Part shown: positions 1 through 9,200 of the stretch, piece after piece
Position numbering within the stretch: the first letter of the stretch is position 1
Layout of the letters: the number at the start of each line of letters is the position of its first letter
Assembly (NCBI GenBank): GCA_963715485.1
Contig: OY970244.1
Span: forward strand, 558,001 to 622,000
Length of the DNA: 64,000 nucleotides
Origin: SG8-30 sp963715485
GTDB taxonomy: Bacteria > Pseudomonadota > Gammaproteobacteria > Steroidobacterales > Steroidobacteraceae
Direction of reading: 5' to 3'
Notes under the pieces: generated by a model
The model's input: the letters and a program-made list of their open reading frames with translations, nothing else
Databases searched by the model: none
Told to the model about the DNA's origin: nothing
Translations under genes and position numbers: made by a program

Positions 1-1108
1 CGGTGGCATCAAGCGCATCGGCAACGTCGCCGGCCACCTCGTGCCGGTGATGATGGCGCTCTACATCCTCGGCGGACTGTTCGTGCTGGCCATCAACATC
101 GAGCAGATCCCCGCGATGTTCGGCCTGATCTTCAAGGGGGCATTCTCGGCGACCGAGGCCGGTGGCGCCTTCATCGGTGGCACGGCAGGCTATGCGTTCC
201 TGTTCGGCATGAAGCGCGCATTGTTCTCCAACGAGGCGGGACAAGGCTCCTCTCCCATCGCGCACTCGGCGGCCAAGACGGACGAACCGGTCCGCGAGGG
301 TGTCGTCGCCGGCCTCGAGCCGTTCATCGACACGCTGGTGGTCTGCACCTTCACCGCACTGGTGATCCTCTCCACCGGGGTCTGGAACCGCGGGCCGGAC
401 GCCACCTACGCCGTGATGCCCGAGGTGCAGCAGGTGAGCGAGGGCGTGTGGACGCTGGAGACGCGCAGCCCACCGATCCACAGCAAGGAGCAGTGGGTAG
501 AGGGCGAGGCCGTCTACGCGATCGTGAGCGCCCACGACAACCCGATGGCGGGCAGCGACCGGCACCGCCTCAACGGCGTGGTTCACCTCGTCGATGGCGA
601 GACCCTGATCGAGTGGGGCACGGTCGAGAGCCCGGTCCAGCCGACGCTGGTGGACCCGGGCATCTACGCCAACTACGTCGGCGCTACGCTTACCGCCAAG
701 GCGTTCGACTCCGCGGCCCCGGGACTCGGCAAGTGGCTGGTGACCATCGCTGCGTGGCTGTTTGCCGTGTCCACCATGATCTCCTGGAGCTACTACGGCG
801 AGCAGGGCATGGTCTACCTCGCGGGCGACAAGTCGGTCATGCCCTACAAGGTCGTGTACTGCGCGCTGATCGTGGTCGCGACCATGGGCTTCCTCAAGAC
901 GGATGCGGAACTGGACAACCTGACCGGCATCGGCACGGGCGTCATGCTGTTCGCGAACATCCCGATCATGCTGTTCTTCGGCACCCAGGCCATGCGCGCC
1001 TATCACAACTACGTGGATCGGTTGCGCGCCGGCCAGATGGGGCCGGACCATCCCAAGCCGAGCCTCGAGGACCTGGTCAGCGGCCGCGACCTCGACATCA
1101 AGAAATAG
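1..1108 (+). CDS. Sodium:alanine/glycine symporter (AGCS family), 5' partial
   Basis: An inner-membrane amino-acid:cation symporter of the AGCS (AlsT/DagA-like) family. The reading frame is open from base 2, so the N-terminal part lies outside the window; about 368 residues are present. The family signature with an FSNEAGQGSSPIAHSAA-type loop follows a membrane segment, and further hydrophobic segments run to the C-terminus. About 90 residues of polar sequence (around nt 385-690, between two membrane segments) are longer than the loop in typical AGCS carriers and probably form an extracytoplasmic insertion. The substrate cannot be told from sequence. A hairpin follows the stop directly. Confidence is high for the family and low for the transported amino acid. 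Confidence 0.9.
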   Translation, partial: GGIKRIGNVAGHLVPVMMALYILGGLFVLAINIEQIPAMFGLIFKGAFSATEAGGAFIGGTAGYAFLFGMKRALFSNEAGQGSSPIAHSAAKTDEPVREGVVAGLEPFIDTLVVCTFTALVILSTGVWNRGPDATYAVMPEVQQVSEGVWTLETRSPPIHSKEQWVEGEAVYAIVSAHDNPMAGSDRHRLNGVVHLVDGETLIEWGTVESPVQPTLVDPGIYANYVGATLTAKAFDSAAPGLGKWLVTIAAWLFAVSTMISWSYYGEQGMVYLAGDKSVMPYKVVYCALIVVATMGFLKTDAELDNLTGIGTGVMLFANIPIMLFFGTQAMRAYHNYVDRLRAGQMGPDHPKPSLEDLVSGRDLDIKK

Positions 1109-1123
1109 CGATCCCCCAAAAAA

Positions 1124-1162
1124 GGGTCCGCAGCCCTTTCTTCAGAAAAGGTTTGCGGACCC
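1124..1162. terminator. Hairpin between convergent genes, probable bidirectional terminator
   Basis: GGGTCCGCA at 1124-1132 pairs with TGCGGACCC at 1154-1162, and an inner CCTTT/AAAGG pairing extends the stem. It lies between the AGCS stop (1108) and the stop of the convergent small membrane protein (1164). There is no long T run on the plus strand, so strength is uncertain. Confidence 0.6.
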
Positions 1163-1163
1163 T

Positions 1164-1652
1164 CTATCGGGAAGCGGGCCTGGCCGAACGGTAACCCACG
1201 ACCGTGGCCCAGGTGGCGCTGACCATCAGGAGCACGCTGGCCACGTTCCACACCTGCCGCTGGTCGGCCAGCGACAGCGAGCCGGCCATGAACACGGTCA
1301 CCAGGAACAGGCCGGAGGCCGCGGAGAACAGCCACAGCGGCCCGGCGAAGCGCCACTCCGCCTTCAGTGCCAGCGCGCCCACCGTGGAGAGCACGAACAG
1401 GATCGGCGTCAGCATGGCGATGCCGTAGGTCACCAGCGCGTAGAGCATCGCCAACCAGCCGGGGGCGGTATCCGGCGACAGCTGGCCGACGAGGCCCGCG
1501 GACTGCAGCAACGAAACGGCGAAGTAGGCGAGCACGATCGGCCCGGCGAACCGGTAGACTTTCAGCGCGCGTCGCCTGAACTTCTCGATGTTGAACAGGC
1601 GCGCGAGGCGCGAGGACGTGTCGGCAGGCGGCGGTGTGGTCGGCTTGTTCAT
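1164..1652 (-). CDS. Small integral membrane protein, unknown function
   Basis: A 162-residue protein of no recognised family. After a basic N-terminus of about 40 residues it shows four hydrophobic segments: FAGPIVLAYFAVSLLQSAG-like, WLAMLYALVTYGIAMLTPIL-like, FAGPLWLFSAASGLFLVTVF-like and WNVASVLLMVSATWATVVGY-like. The start is the methionine of MNKPTTPPP; the same frame stays open further upstream, but that part is arginine/serine-rich and overlaps the downstream end of the DUF2207 gene, so it is probably not coding. No strong Shine-Dalgarno site is visible. It lies just downstream of, and in the same direction as, the LemA/DUF2207 pair and may be co-transcribed. Function not inferred. Confidence 0.6.
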   Translation of the reverse strand: MNKPTTPPPADTSSRLARLFNIEKFRRRALKVYRFAGPIVLAYFAVSLLQSAGLVGQLSPDTAPGWLAMLYALVTYGIAMLTPILFVLSTVGALALKAEWRFAGPLWLFSAASGLFLVTVFMAGSLSLADQRQVWNVASVLLMVSATWATVVGYRSARPASR

Positions 1653-1698
1653 CTGGGCATTACGCCGCGTGAAGCGCCCGAAGGCAAGCGGCCGCCGG

Positions 1699-3447
1699 CT
1701 ACCAGCCGCCGCCTCCACCACCGCCTCCACCGCCACCGGAGGATCCGCCGCCACCGCCGCCGGAGCTCGAGCCGGGCGGCGTGGATGCCGAGGAGATCGC
1801 GCTGCTGAACGACGAGCCGAGGCTGGACGAGAACCCGGAGATGTCGCCGGCGTCCCAGCTGTCGCCGTGGTACCAGGACGGTGACTGCGCCGCCGCCTGC
1901 GTGGCGAACACCGTCGCGAACCGCTCTGCCCAGTTCTGCTCGACACCGAGCGCGAGCGCCGCGGGCAGGTTCTTTTCGTACAGCGCGGGCGTCAGCGGCG
2001 GCTCATCGATGAGCCGCAGGTCGTTGCCCTCGGCAAGGTCGAGGTAGAGCCGGAAGCCCTCGATCCGGTCCATCAGCTTGCGTCCTGCCACGCTCGGCGC
2101 CTTCAGCAGCTGGCCGAACACGATGTCGGCGACCACGGCGGCGAACACCGCGCCGAGCGTGATCCACCCCGGCGGGCTGGCGAACAGCCAGCCCGGGCCG
2201 AAGCCGCCTACGAGCAGCGGCAGGCCGATGGCGAGGACGCCGAGCAGCAGGCTGAGCACGATCCCTGCCGTGTACCACCCGCTGTTGACGCGGAAGCCAG
2301 CCGGGATGTGCGCCTTCTTCAGGACAGTGCGGTGCGCCTGTTTCGCCGCGGTGAGTACCGCATGGTTCTCGTTGGCCAGCTTGAGCGTCTGCCCATCGGC
2401 GAACAGCGCATCCAGCAGCACCCTTTCATCGGCGGACAGCACGGCCTCGGCGGGTGGCTCCTTGCGCGACAGTGTGTACTCGCCGCCGCCGCCGAGCAGG
2501 CCGCGCGGCGCCTGGTCGATGGTGAGCTGTCCCTGGATGGCGAGCTGCAGCACGGCCGCGGCGAAGCAGCGGTCGTCGTAGCCCATCCGGTCGAGGTAGC
2601 GAAGCGAGGCGGGCGACAGGCCGGCCGGCGCTTCATAGGTGGGCACAGGCACGGCCTTCGGCGGATCGCGCCCGACGGCTGCCCAGGCCCGCTGGTAATA
2701 CAGCAGCAACAGCAACAGGCCGCCGACGCCGACGAAGGCGGGCCAGGCATCCCGCAGCTGGTAACCGATGCGCTGCCAGCCATCGGACGCAGTCACCAGC
2801 CCTTTCGGCCAGCCGACGGCGATGGTCAGGCCCTCGAAGGGAGCGAGCCGCCGGGTGGTCGCGAACACGGCCGCATCGGCGTCGACGTGGGCCTCCCAGT
2901 CGCGGCCCTTGGCTCCCTGCGGCCCCGTATAGGCCTCCAGCGACAGCTGCTCCTCGGGGACGGGCGCGGGCAGCGTGACCCTCGCCGAGGCACGGTCGAT
3001 CGGGAACACCCAGCTGCTGCCGGTCACGTTCCAGTAGAGCTCGTCGTGGTCCTCGAAAAAGCCGAGCTGGCGGTCGGTGCGGTACAGGATCTGGTAGGTG
3101 TAGGTGCCGGCCGGAAGGTACACGTCCGGGTCGCCGATCCAGACGCGGACGCCGTTGGCGCGCCTCTCGACCTTGAACGGTTCCGGTTGCCCGTCGCGCT
3201 GCACGCCCAGCACCTCGAAGCCGACGACCACGCGACGCCCCGACCGGTCCTGGTAGTGGGTCGGGAAGTCGCGCGTGATGCCGCGCCGGATCTGCCGGGC
3301 TTCGCTGCGCACGCGCAGCGTCTCGACCACCTCGAGGGTGCTGTCGGGGCGCACCCGGATGGCGGACTCGAAGGAGAGGATGCGCTCGTCGGCCAGCGCC
3401 AATTGGGCGAGGAAGGCCAGCAGCAGCGCGAACCAGCCGCGGCGCAT
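1699..3447 (-). CDS. DUF2207 domain membrane protein
   Basis: A 582-residue predicted membrane protein of the DUF2207 family. A signal peptide (residues 1-19) is followed by a beta-rich extracytoplasmic domain (about 20-230) with the family's early RRGITRDFPTHY motif. Then come a membrane segment near 240, a cytoplasmic region with a glycine-rich turn, two more membrane segments (about 390-450), and a C-terminal tail made almost wholly of glycine and serine ending in tryptophan. Such a Gly/Ser tail is common in this family. Its start codon overlaps the stop of the LemA gene (TGATG), which implies translational coupling. LemA and DUF2207 proteins are often neighbours; their joint biochemical role is not established. 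Confidence 0.85.
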   Translation of the reverse strand: MRRGWFALLLAFLAQLALADERILSFESAIRVRPDSTLEVVETLRVRSEARQIRRGITRDFPTHYQDRSGRRVVVGFEVLGVQRDGQPEPFKVERRANGVRVWIGDPDVYLPAGTYTYQILYRTDRQLGFFEDHDELYWNVTGSSWVFPIDRASARVTLPAPVPEEQLSLEAYTGPQGAKGRDWEAHVDADAAVFATTRRLAPFEGLTIAVGWPKGLVTASDGWQRIGYQLRDAWPAFVGVGGLLLLLLYYQRAWAAVGRDPPKAVPVPTYEAPAGLSPASLRYLDRMGYDDRCFAAAVLQLAIQGQLTIDQAPRGLLGGGGEYTLSRKEPPAEAVLSADERVLLDALFADGQTLKLANENHAVLTAAKQAHRTVLKKAHIPAGFRVNSGWYTAGIVLSLLLGVLAIGLPLLVGGFGPGWLFASPPGWITLGAVFAAVVADIVFGQLLKAPSVAGRKLMDRIEGFRLYLDLAEGNDLRLIDEPPLTPALYEKNLPAALALGVEQNWAERFATVFATQAAAQSPSWYHGDSWDAGDISGFSSSLGSSFSSAISSASTPPGSSSGGGGGGSSGGGGGGGGGGGW

Positions 3448-3983
3448 CAGCCAGTCGCCCCTTCAGGCGGCTCGAAGTCGAAGTACTCGGCCGGCAGGAA
3501 GCGCAGCAGCCGGGCGATGAGCAGGTCGGGAAAGGTCTCGATACGCGTGTTGAGCCGGTTGACCGCGCCGTTGTAGTAACGCCGGGCGTGCTGGATCTGG
3601 TTCTCGACCTCGGTCAGGTTGTGCTGCAGGTTCAGGAAGCTGTCGCTGGCCCTGAGCGCAGGGTAGGACTCGGCCAGCGCCACGAGGCGGTGCACGCCGA
3701 CACTGAGTTCGGTCTCGATGGGACCGAGGCGCGCGGGCGAGTCCCCGGCCTTGCCGAGTGCCCGCAGGCGTGTCACCTGTTCGAGTACGTCCTGCTCGAA
3801 GCCGGCGTGCTGCTTCACGGTCTCGACCAGCTTGGGCACGAGGTCGTGGCGGCGCTTCAGCTGCACCTCCACGTCGCTCCAGGCCTGCGCCACGCGATGC
3901 TTGTCGCGCACCAGCAGGTTGTAGGACAGGACCCCCCAGGCGAGCGCGACGAGGACCAGTGCCACGATGATCACGGTTTCCAC
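3447..3983 (-). CDS. lemA: LemA family protein
   Basis: About 178 residues: one N-terminal membrane anchor (VIIVALVLVALAWGVLSYN-like), then a long helical domain starting with the LemA motif AWSDVEVQLKRRHDLVPKLV and ending with a short FEPPEG tail. The size matches LemA family members. I chose a GTG start immediately before ETVIIVAL, because the residues upstream (rich in Arg/Gly/Pro) do not belong to the family; there is no ATG in frame and no clear ribosome site, so the start is uncertain. It is coupled by a 1-base stop/start overlap to the DUF2207 gene. The function of LemA proteins is poorly defined (membrane-anchored, helical). Confidence 0.85.
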   Translation of the reverse strand: METVIIVALVLVALAWGVLSYNLLVRDKHRVAQAWSDVEVQLKRRHDLVPKLVETVKQHAGFEQDVLEQVTRLRALGKAGDSPARLGPIETELSVGVHRLVALAESYPALRASDSFLNLQHNLTEVENQIQHARRYYNGAVNRLNTRIETFPDLLIARLLRFLPAEYFDFEPPEGATG

Positions 3984-4062
3984 GGCGCGATCATAAGGCA
4001 AACCGGCACCGGGACCGCCACACACGGCCGCTCGACGATCCACCATACGCCCCCGCGCGCCG

Positions 4063-4724
4063 TCAGGGCTTGGCGATGCTCAACGCCGTGATGATGGCGA
4101 TGAAGGCCCACAGCACCCCGAGGACGCGGGTGGCCTGCAGGTACACGGCGCGGATTTCCCTTTCTCGCGCCTCGCTGGAGCCGTCGCGACGGATGACGGC
4201 CCAGGTGCGGTAGAAGCGCATCAGCGCAAAGCGGATGGCCAGCCCGCAGGCGATCACGCCCGCGAAGGCGAGCATCTTCCACGCCAGCCACGGCGCCAGC
4301 GAGAGCGTGACCCGAAATCGCCGCGGCCGCCACCGCGACGAGGACGGCGATGGCCAGCCAGCGGATGCCCCGATCGAATGCCGCGAGCCGCGTCCCGGCC
4401 GGCGTGGCGCGACGGTGGTGCGTCGACCTCGACGAGCACCAGCCACGCCCGGTCATGACCGCGGCGGACCAGGCCGTGGCGTCACCACCCGGGAAATAGC
4501 CGAGCTGCGCGCCGAGGATCGTGCCCAGTCCTGCCTGCAGCACCAGCGCGTAGCGCACGTGCTGGTCCACGTCCATGACGTGGTCCATCAGGCGGTCCCG
4601 CTCCGCGAACGGCATGCCGCGCGGAGCGGGACACGTAGCGATAGGTGCTGTTGATCACCAGCTCGGAGCCGAGCCAGTAGCCGAGCACGGCGATGTGGGC
4701 GACGAGCAGGGCCTGCAGGATCAC
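4063..4724 (-). pseudogene. Small integral membrane protein, interrupted by several frame changes
   Basis: Read through three frames, the region encodes one hydrophobic protein of about 220 residues. It begins with GTGATCCTGCAG at 4724 (ILQALLVAHIAVLGYWLGSE), continues with a conserved-looking acidic/His segment (MPFAERDRLMDHVMDVDQHV) and three further hydrophobic stretches, and ends ITALSIAKP. At least four one-base frame changes are needed (near 4620, 4445, 4415 and 4312), while residues between them look intact. The GTG start overlaps the stop of the DUF2779 gene (GTGA at 4721-4724), so the two are probably one operon. The closest resemblance is to CopD-like four-helix membrane proteins, but I do not assign it. 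It is either an assembly-error artefact or a decayed gene; I favour the former. Confidence 0.5.
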
Positions 4725-6192
4725 GCGAGACGTCGGCCTTCGAGGAAGTGCGCGAGCTTGACCATGGCAAGCGTATCGTGCGCGCAATAGGCCAGCAGGT
4801 CGCGCCGTATGTCCTCGCGCCGCGCCGGCCCGGTGCCCGGCGCGATCGCCTCGAGGTAGGCCTGCTGTGCGCCGGTGCCGTCCTGGACCCCTGGCAGCTT
4901 CGAGTAATCCAGCTCCGGTGCGACGGTCGGCAGCAGCTTCTTGATCGACCAGCTGCCGCGCATCGCCGGGTGGTAGTAATGCCGCCGTGCAATCGGCGCC
5001 AGGTCGACCAGGCGGTCGATCAGCGCCTCCAGGCGATTGCGCAGGTCCGGGCAGGCGTCCGCCATGGCGCGCAGCACGGTCTTCTCGAACGGCGTGTACA
5101 TGAAGACGGGCCCGGTCTCGCGGGTCGCAGCGAGCAGCGCTTCGGCCGCGGCGCGCACCGGGAACTCGCCGGACAGGTCGAGGAACTCGTGCTGCGACAG
5201 ACCCGCCGTCCGCGCCTTCGACGTGCAACGACCACTGGAAGGGCACCTGCTGGTAAGGCCGGGTGCCCGCCCAGCGCGGCACCGCGAAGCTGATGGTCTC
5301 GAAGTCGAGGTAGTAGCGCGGGAAGCACAGGCCCCTGAATTCCTGGCGAGCGGCCAGCGACAGCTCCGGCGTGCCGCGGCGTACCGCGCGCCATACACGC
5401 CGCTGGTCGGGCGTGGAGGCCAACGGCTCGGGCAGCTCGCGCAGGTCGTAGTGACCCTCGGCGAGCAGCTGGTCGAGGCGACGCCCGATACCCGGCAGGT
5501 CCGCGATCGAGTGCTCCACCGGCTTCCAGCAGTGACTGCGGAACGGGCACTCGTAGGGCGTCCAGCAGCGCGTGCCGATGGTCGCCGCGGGTTCGTCGCC
5601 GGCGAGGATCCGCCTGGCCGTGCGGACCCAGGCGGGCACCTGCTCGATCAGTGGCTGGATGTCACCGGTCAGGTCCTGCTCGACCAGCAGTCCCTCGTAG
5701 CGTCCCGTCACCGCGGTAGGTGAAGCGGTTGTCCACGAAGGCCAGCGCGACCTCGTCCGGCGCGACCGTCGTGCCGCCCAGCACCCAGGACTGGATCGCG
5801 CAATCCACCACGTGCTCTGGCTTGACGCTGGTGGAGGCCTTCACCTCGACCAGTCGCGTGTTGCCGCGCCCGCGTTGCAGCACGTCGGTACGGACCAGCA
5901 GTCCGTCGCGCTCGAAGGTGGCCTCGAAGATCGGCGTGTCCGGCGTGGCGGCCAGGGCTTCCTGCGTCCTGCGCATCGCCGCCGCGAGCCCCTCGTCGTA
6001 GTCGATCAGGACACCGCCACCGGTGTCGTACAGGTCCCGCGCGATGTCGCCGATGGCGTGCCCGGTGTCGAAGCGCGCCTGCTGGCCGGGTGGCTCCACC
6101 GCAAGGTCCTTGCGGTGCTTCTCCAGCCAGAGCCGTCGCGGGCATTGGCGGAAGGACATCAGGCGTGACTTGGACAGGCCGTGAGCCATCAC
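4721..6192 (-). pseudogene. DUF2779 (PD-(D/E)XK nuclease-like) protein with two frame changes
   Basis: The combined product is about 490 residues. The N-terminal third begins KSRLMSFRQCPRRLWLEKHR, like Cas4/RecB-type nucleases, and has a later VEVKAS motif typical of PD-(D/E)XK active sites. A central Cys cluster (CWTPYECPFRSHCWKP) could ligate an Fe-S cluster or zinc. The C-terminal DUF2779 part carries YYLDFETISFAVPRW and a late AYCAHDTLAMVKL motif, resembling DEDD exonuclease-like acidic motifs. Frame changes are needed near 5710 and near 5215. Start at MMAHGLSKSR (6192 or 6189). The family's biological role is unknown; nuclease activity is inferred from motifs only. It is coupled to the membrane protein downstream. 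Confidence 0.7.
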
Positions 6193-6218
6193 CTGATGCT
6201 ACCGCGTAGCGGCCCGGG

Positions 6219-7229
6219 TCAGTGCAGCACCACGTCAGGGCCCTTGCCCAGGTGGCGCATCAGCGCCTGCTTCACCCGGTCCAGGTTCTGCTGCCAGAAG
6301 CCGAACTGGACGGCGATGTTCTGGCGCGTGACGCCGCCCTCGACGACCAGCGTCTGCATCAACGTCAGGTCGCCGTCGCCGTCGATGCCCAGGCGGGCGC
6401 AGGGCAGGTCCAGCGCCAGGCGCGAGATGACCGCCAGCGACAGCGACTCGGGCGCCGGTGCAAAGGCCGAGAACTGCAGCCCGCCGAAGTAGCCCGGCCG
6501 GTCCTCCTGGGGCGAGGTCAGCACGGCGGAATAGGCCACGCCGCGCGTGGCTGCGAGGAAACCGCGGGCCGGATCCTGGAGCGGCTGCACCGTGTGCCCG
6601 GCCGAGGTCAACAGGGACTCCAGGTCCGCGAGCGTCAGGCCGCGCACCAGCACCGAAGCATCATCCATCGCCACGCTTGCCTCGTCCTCGCGCCGGCCGA
6701 GGCAGAACAGGTAGTCGAGCGGCTGGCGGCCGTCATAGCCCATGCATTCCGTCAGCACGGCGAGCGCCTCGCGTGCCAGGCCCGTCGTGGCCGCCGGGTC
6801 GGGGGTGTCCACGTCCTTGTAGAAGTTGCCGGCCTCGCCGCCCGGCTCGAAGCCCCGTTCGACGAGCGCCTCCCGCACCGGGTCCGTGAACCGCGCCAGA
6901 GCGGCGGGGCTTGCCTGCGGCGAGCAGACCTCCATCAGTACCTTCTCGCCCGGCTCCGACCAGAACTGCACGAACAGCTTCACGTCGGGTTCGGGCTCGA
7001 ACTCGAGGATGTAGAAGGAATAGTCGCCGTTGCGCCACTGGCTGCCGCGGCCGGATTCCGGCCAGCTGCACACCTGCGCGAGGTGGGCGGCCACGAGGTC
7101 CTCGCAGCGCGACCAGACCTGTACCGGCAGCAGGGGTGTGTCGGAAGCCGCCATGACGGTGCCGTCGTCCTCGAACGGACGGTCCGGGGTGGCCGGCATG
7201 CTGAGCTTGTCGAACAGGGTGTCGGTCAT
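6219..7229 (-). CDS. YbjN-like / TY-Chap-type two-domain protein
   Basis: A 336-residue cytoplasmic protein without signal peptide or membrane segment. The N-terminal half (about 30-150, with WPESGRGSQWRNGDYSFYIL) and the C-terminal half (about 210-336, with LPCARLGIDGDGDLTLMQTL and GGVTRQNIAVQFGFW) both have the alpha/beta look of type III secretion chaperone-like YbjN folds. YbjN-domain proteins are named as putative regulators, without a known biochemical role. No secretion genes are nearby. It stands 26 bp from the start of the DUF2779 gene, in the same direction. Assignment by recall of family patterns; moderate confidence. Confidence 0.55.
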   Translation of the reverse strand: MTDTLFDKLSMPATPDRPFEDDGTVMAASDTPLLPVQVWSRCEDLVAAHLAQVCSWPESGRGSQWRNGDYSFYILEFEPEPDVKLFVQFWSEPGEKVLMEVCSPQASPAALARFTDPVREALVERGFEPGGEAGNFYKDVDTPDPAATTGLAREALAVLTECMGYDGRQPLDYLFCLGRREDEASVAMDDASVLVRGLTLADLESLLTSAGHTVQPLQDPARGFLAATRGVAYSAVLTSPQEDRPGYFGGLQFSAFAPAPESLSLAVISRLALDLPCARLGIDGDGDLTLMQTLVVEGGVTRQNIAVQFGFWQQNLDRVKQALMRHLGKGPDVVLH

Positions 7230-7390
7230 TCGAATCCTCCTCCGGGCCCGTCATGGGGGCGAGGAGCCCCTTCTGCAATGCCAGTGTAGGCGTACAGGGG
7301 GCCCAGGGGACGACCCACTCCGCAGCCGGGGCGGGCAGCGTCGGCTGTCCAGTGAGCGGGATCCGCCGGGCGGACAGGCTCGCCTGACCG

Positions 7391-7822
7391 CTAGGTGGTG
7401 GGCTCGAGCGTGGCCGTCATCGTGATGGCGGCGTTGAACAACCGCGAGACCGGGCAGTTCGCCTTGGCGCCGGCCGCGACGGACTGGAACTGCTCGTCGC
7501 CGATGCCCGGCACCCAGGACTCGTTCTCCAGGTGCACGGCGGTGATGGTCCACTGGCCCTCGACCTGTTCCAGCGACACCGTCGCCTGCGTCGCCATGCG
7601 CGTCGGCGTGAAGCCGGCACGCGACAGTTCCGCGGTCAGCGCCATGGTGAAGCAGCCGGCGTGCGCCGCCGCCAGCAGTTCCTCCGGATTCGTGCCGGGC
7701 TCGTTCTCGAAGCGGGTGACGAAAGAGTAGGGCGTGTTCTTCAGCACGCCGCTCTTCGTGGCCAGGGCGCCATGCCCCTTCTTCAGGTCGCCGTGCCAGA
7801 TGGCGGAGGCGGTGCGTTTCAT
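7391..7822 (-). CDS. OsmC family peroxiredoxin
   Basis: A 143-residue OsmC/Ohr-fold thiol peroxidase, which reduces organic hydroperoxides in the cytoplasm using two cysteines. The first is in AAAHAGCFTMALTAELSRAG (about residue 57) and the second in AKANCPVSRLF (about residue 122). The spacing and the start MKRTASAIWHGDLKKGHG are typical of the OsmC branch. GGAGGAA lies 6-7 bases before the ATG and fixes the start; an upstream in-frame extension has no such site. It is transcribed alone, with about 160 bp on each side. Confidence high. Confidence 0.92.
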   Translation of the reverse strand: MKRTASAIWHGDLKKGHGALATKSGVLKNTPYSFVTRFENEPGTNPEELLAAAHAGCFTMALTAELSRAGFTPTRMATQATVSLEQVEGQWTITAVHLENESWVPGIGDEQFQSVAAGAKANCPVSRLFNAAITMTATLEPTT

Positions 7823-7993
7823 GATCGGTTCCTCCGGGAGTGGCGAGGGCCCCATCATCATATGGCCCGTCTCACGGCGTCCAGCCCGATAGAGGTATCT
7901 CCTGAACCCGGGATGACAGGCGCGGCGTAGGATGATCCTGGAGCATCGGGCGAAAAGGAAGCTCGCAGTCGCCCGGCCCGGGAGGGCACGACC

Positions 7994-8680
7994 ATGACTG
8001 CATTGCGGCCCGACGAACGGGCTATCACCCTGCTTTCCCATGGCGCCAGCCTGCACGGCGACCTGCGGCTGCCGGACGTGCCGGCCGGGCTCGTGCTGTT
8101 CGCCCACGGCAGCGGCAGCAGCCGCCGGAGCCCGCGCAATCGCCTCGTCGCCGACGTGCTGCTGCGATCCGGCGTCGCCACGCTGCTGTTCGACCTGCTG
8201 ACGCCGCAGGAAGAGGCAGTGGACGTGTACACCCGCGAGCACCGCTTCGACATCCCCTTGCTGACCCGGCGCCTGTCCGGCGCCACATCGTGGGTCCTGC
8301 AGCAACCATCGCTGCGGGAGCTGCCGCTCGGGTACTTCGGCGCCAGCACCGGCGCGGCGGCGGCCCTCGCCGCCAGCTGCGACTGGCCGGAGGTGCGGGC
8401 GGTCGTTTCGCGGGGCGGCCGGCCGGACCTGGCCGGCCCGGTCCTGCCGCGTGTCACGGCCGCCACGCTGCTGGTCGTCGGCGGGGAGGACGATGTCGTC
8501 ATCGGGCTGAACCAGGAGGCGCTGGCGCAGATGCGCTGCGAAGCGCGCCTCGAGATCATCCCGGGCGCCACCCACCTGTTCGAGGAGCCGGGCACGCTGG
8601 AGAAAGCGGCATCGATGGCGGCCGCCTGGTTTGCCGGGCATTTCCCCGTGGCCGCGGAGGCCGAAAGGAGGGCTTCATGA
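7994..8680 (+). CDS. Dienelactone hydrolase-like alpha/beta hydrolase
   Basis: A 228-residue cytoplasmic alpha/beta hydrolase. It has the oxyanion-hole region LVLFAHGSGSSRRSPRN (about 33-49), nucleophile elbow GYFGASTGAAAA (Ser in G-A-S-T-G), acid in VVGGEDDVVIG and catalytic His in IPGATHLFEEPG. Stand-alone or phosphoribosyltransferase-linked proteins of this type are common in proteobacteria, with unknown substrates. Its stop overlaps the start of the next gene (ATGA at 8677-8680), so the two are translated as a unit. Confidence is high for fold and low for substrate. Confidence 0.85.
   Translation: MTALRPDERAITLLSHGASLHGDLRLPDVPAGLVLFAHGSGSSRRSPRNRLVADVLLRSGVATLLFDLLTPQEEAVDVYTREHRFDIPLLTRRLSGATSWVLQQPSLRELPLGYFGASTGAAAALAASCDWPEVRAVVSRGGRPDLAGPVLPRVTAATLLVVGGEDDVVIGLNQEALAQMRCEARLEIIPGATHLFEEPGTLEKAASMAAAWFAGHFPVAAEAERRAS
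8664..8670 (+). promoter_or_regulatory. Ribosome binding site that sets the DksA-like start
   Basis: AAGGAGG lies about five bases before ATG 8677. It argues that the DksA-like gene starts at 8677, not at the in-frame GTG at 8723, and therefore that a frame change lies between them. Confidence 0.7.
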
Positions 8681-9076
8681 CTGACCTGTTGTCCAGGGAA
8701 GAAGAAGACGGTCCTGGAAGGCGTGCTGCGGGAGCGTTTCACGACCCTGATGGAGGAGGTTCGCCAGGACCTGCTCAAGTCGGACGACGATCGCGCCGCG
8801 ATGCTGGCCGACCGGGTGCGCGACGTGGGCGACGAGTCGATGGCCGACCTGATCGTGGACCTCGACCTGGCCGACACCGACCGCGACCTCCAGGAACTGA
8901 AGGACGTCGAGGCCGCGCTGACGCGCATGCGTCTAGGGACCTACGGCACCTGCATGCACTGCGGCGGGCCGATCCGCGTGGAGCGGCTGGCCGCCTACCC
9001 GACGGCCAAGCGCTGCCAGCCATGCCAGGTCATGCACGAGAAGACCTTCGCGCACCCGTCCCGCGCCTCGCTCTGA
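8677..9076 (+). pseudogene. DksA/TraR-type C4 zinc-finger protein with one frame change
   Basis: A protein of about 132 residues with a helical N-terminus (TTLMEEVRQDLLKSDDD), a coiled-coil-like middle, and a C-terminal zinc finger with CMHCGG and CQPC four-Cys ligands, as in DksA/TraR proteins that act on RNA polymerase with ppGpp. Translation should begin at ATG 8677 (strong RBS, ATGA overlap with the hydrolase), but the domain is in another frame from about 8700. One base is gained or lost in the GGGAAGAAGAAGAC stretch, where the purine repeats make a read error plausible. It is shorter than DksA (151 residues) and is probably a paralogue. Confidence 0.75.
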
Positions 9077-9200
9077 AGCGGGCGCACTTCGCCGCAGGCG
9101 AGCCTGACCCCTCGGTGATCCGAAAGCTCGTGAAGAAGGCCTGACGATCCGCGGCTGCACCGCCGTTTCCCGCGAATCGCCGGTATGGGACGATGGCGCC

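Noticed and set aside
448..1194. Long open frame on the plus strand overlapping the AGCS symporter
   Set aside because: Arg/Gly/Pro-rich shadow of the symporter's third-position GC bias; no family motif.
2308..3576. 422-codon plus-strand frame opposite DUF2207
   Set aside because: Shadow with Gln/Arg/Gly-rich content; the opposite strand has signal peptide, membrane segments and a coupled neighbour.
4482..5711. 409-codon frame as its own gene
   Set aside because: It contains the middle of the DUF2779 gene and the first part of a membrane protein joined by out-of-frame sequence.
8723..9076. GTG at 8723 as the real start of the DksA-like gene
   Set aside because: It has no ribosome site, while ATG 8677 has AAGGAGG and overlaps the upstream stop; a frame change is more likely.
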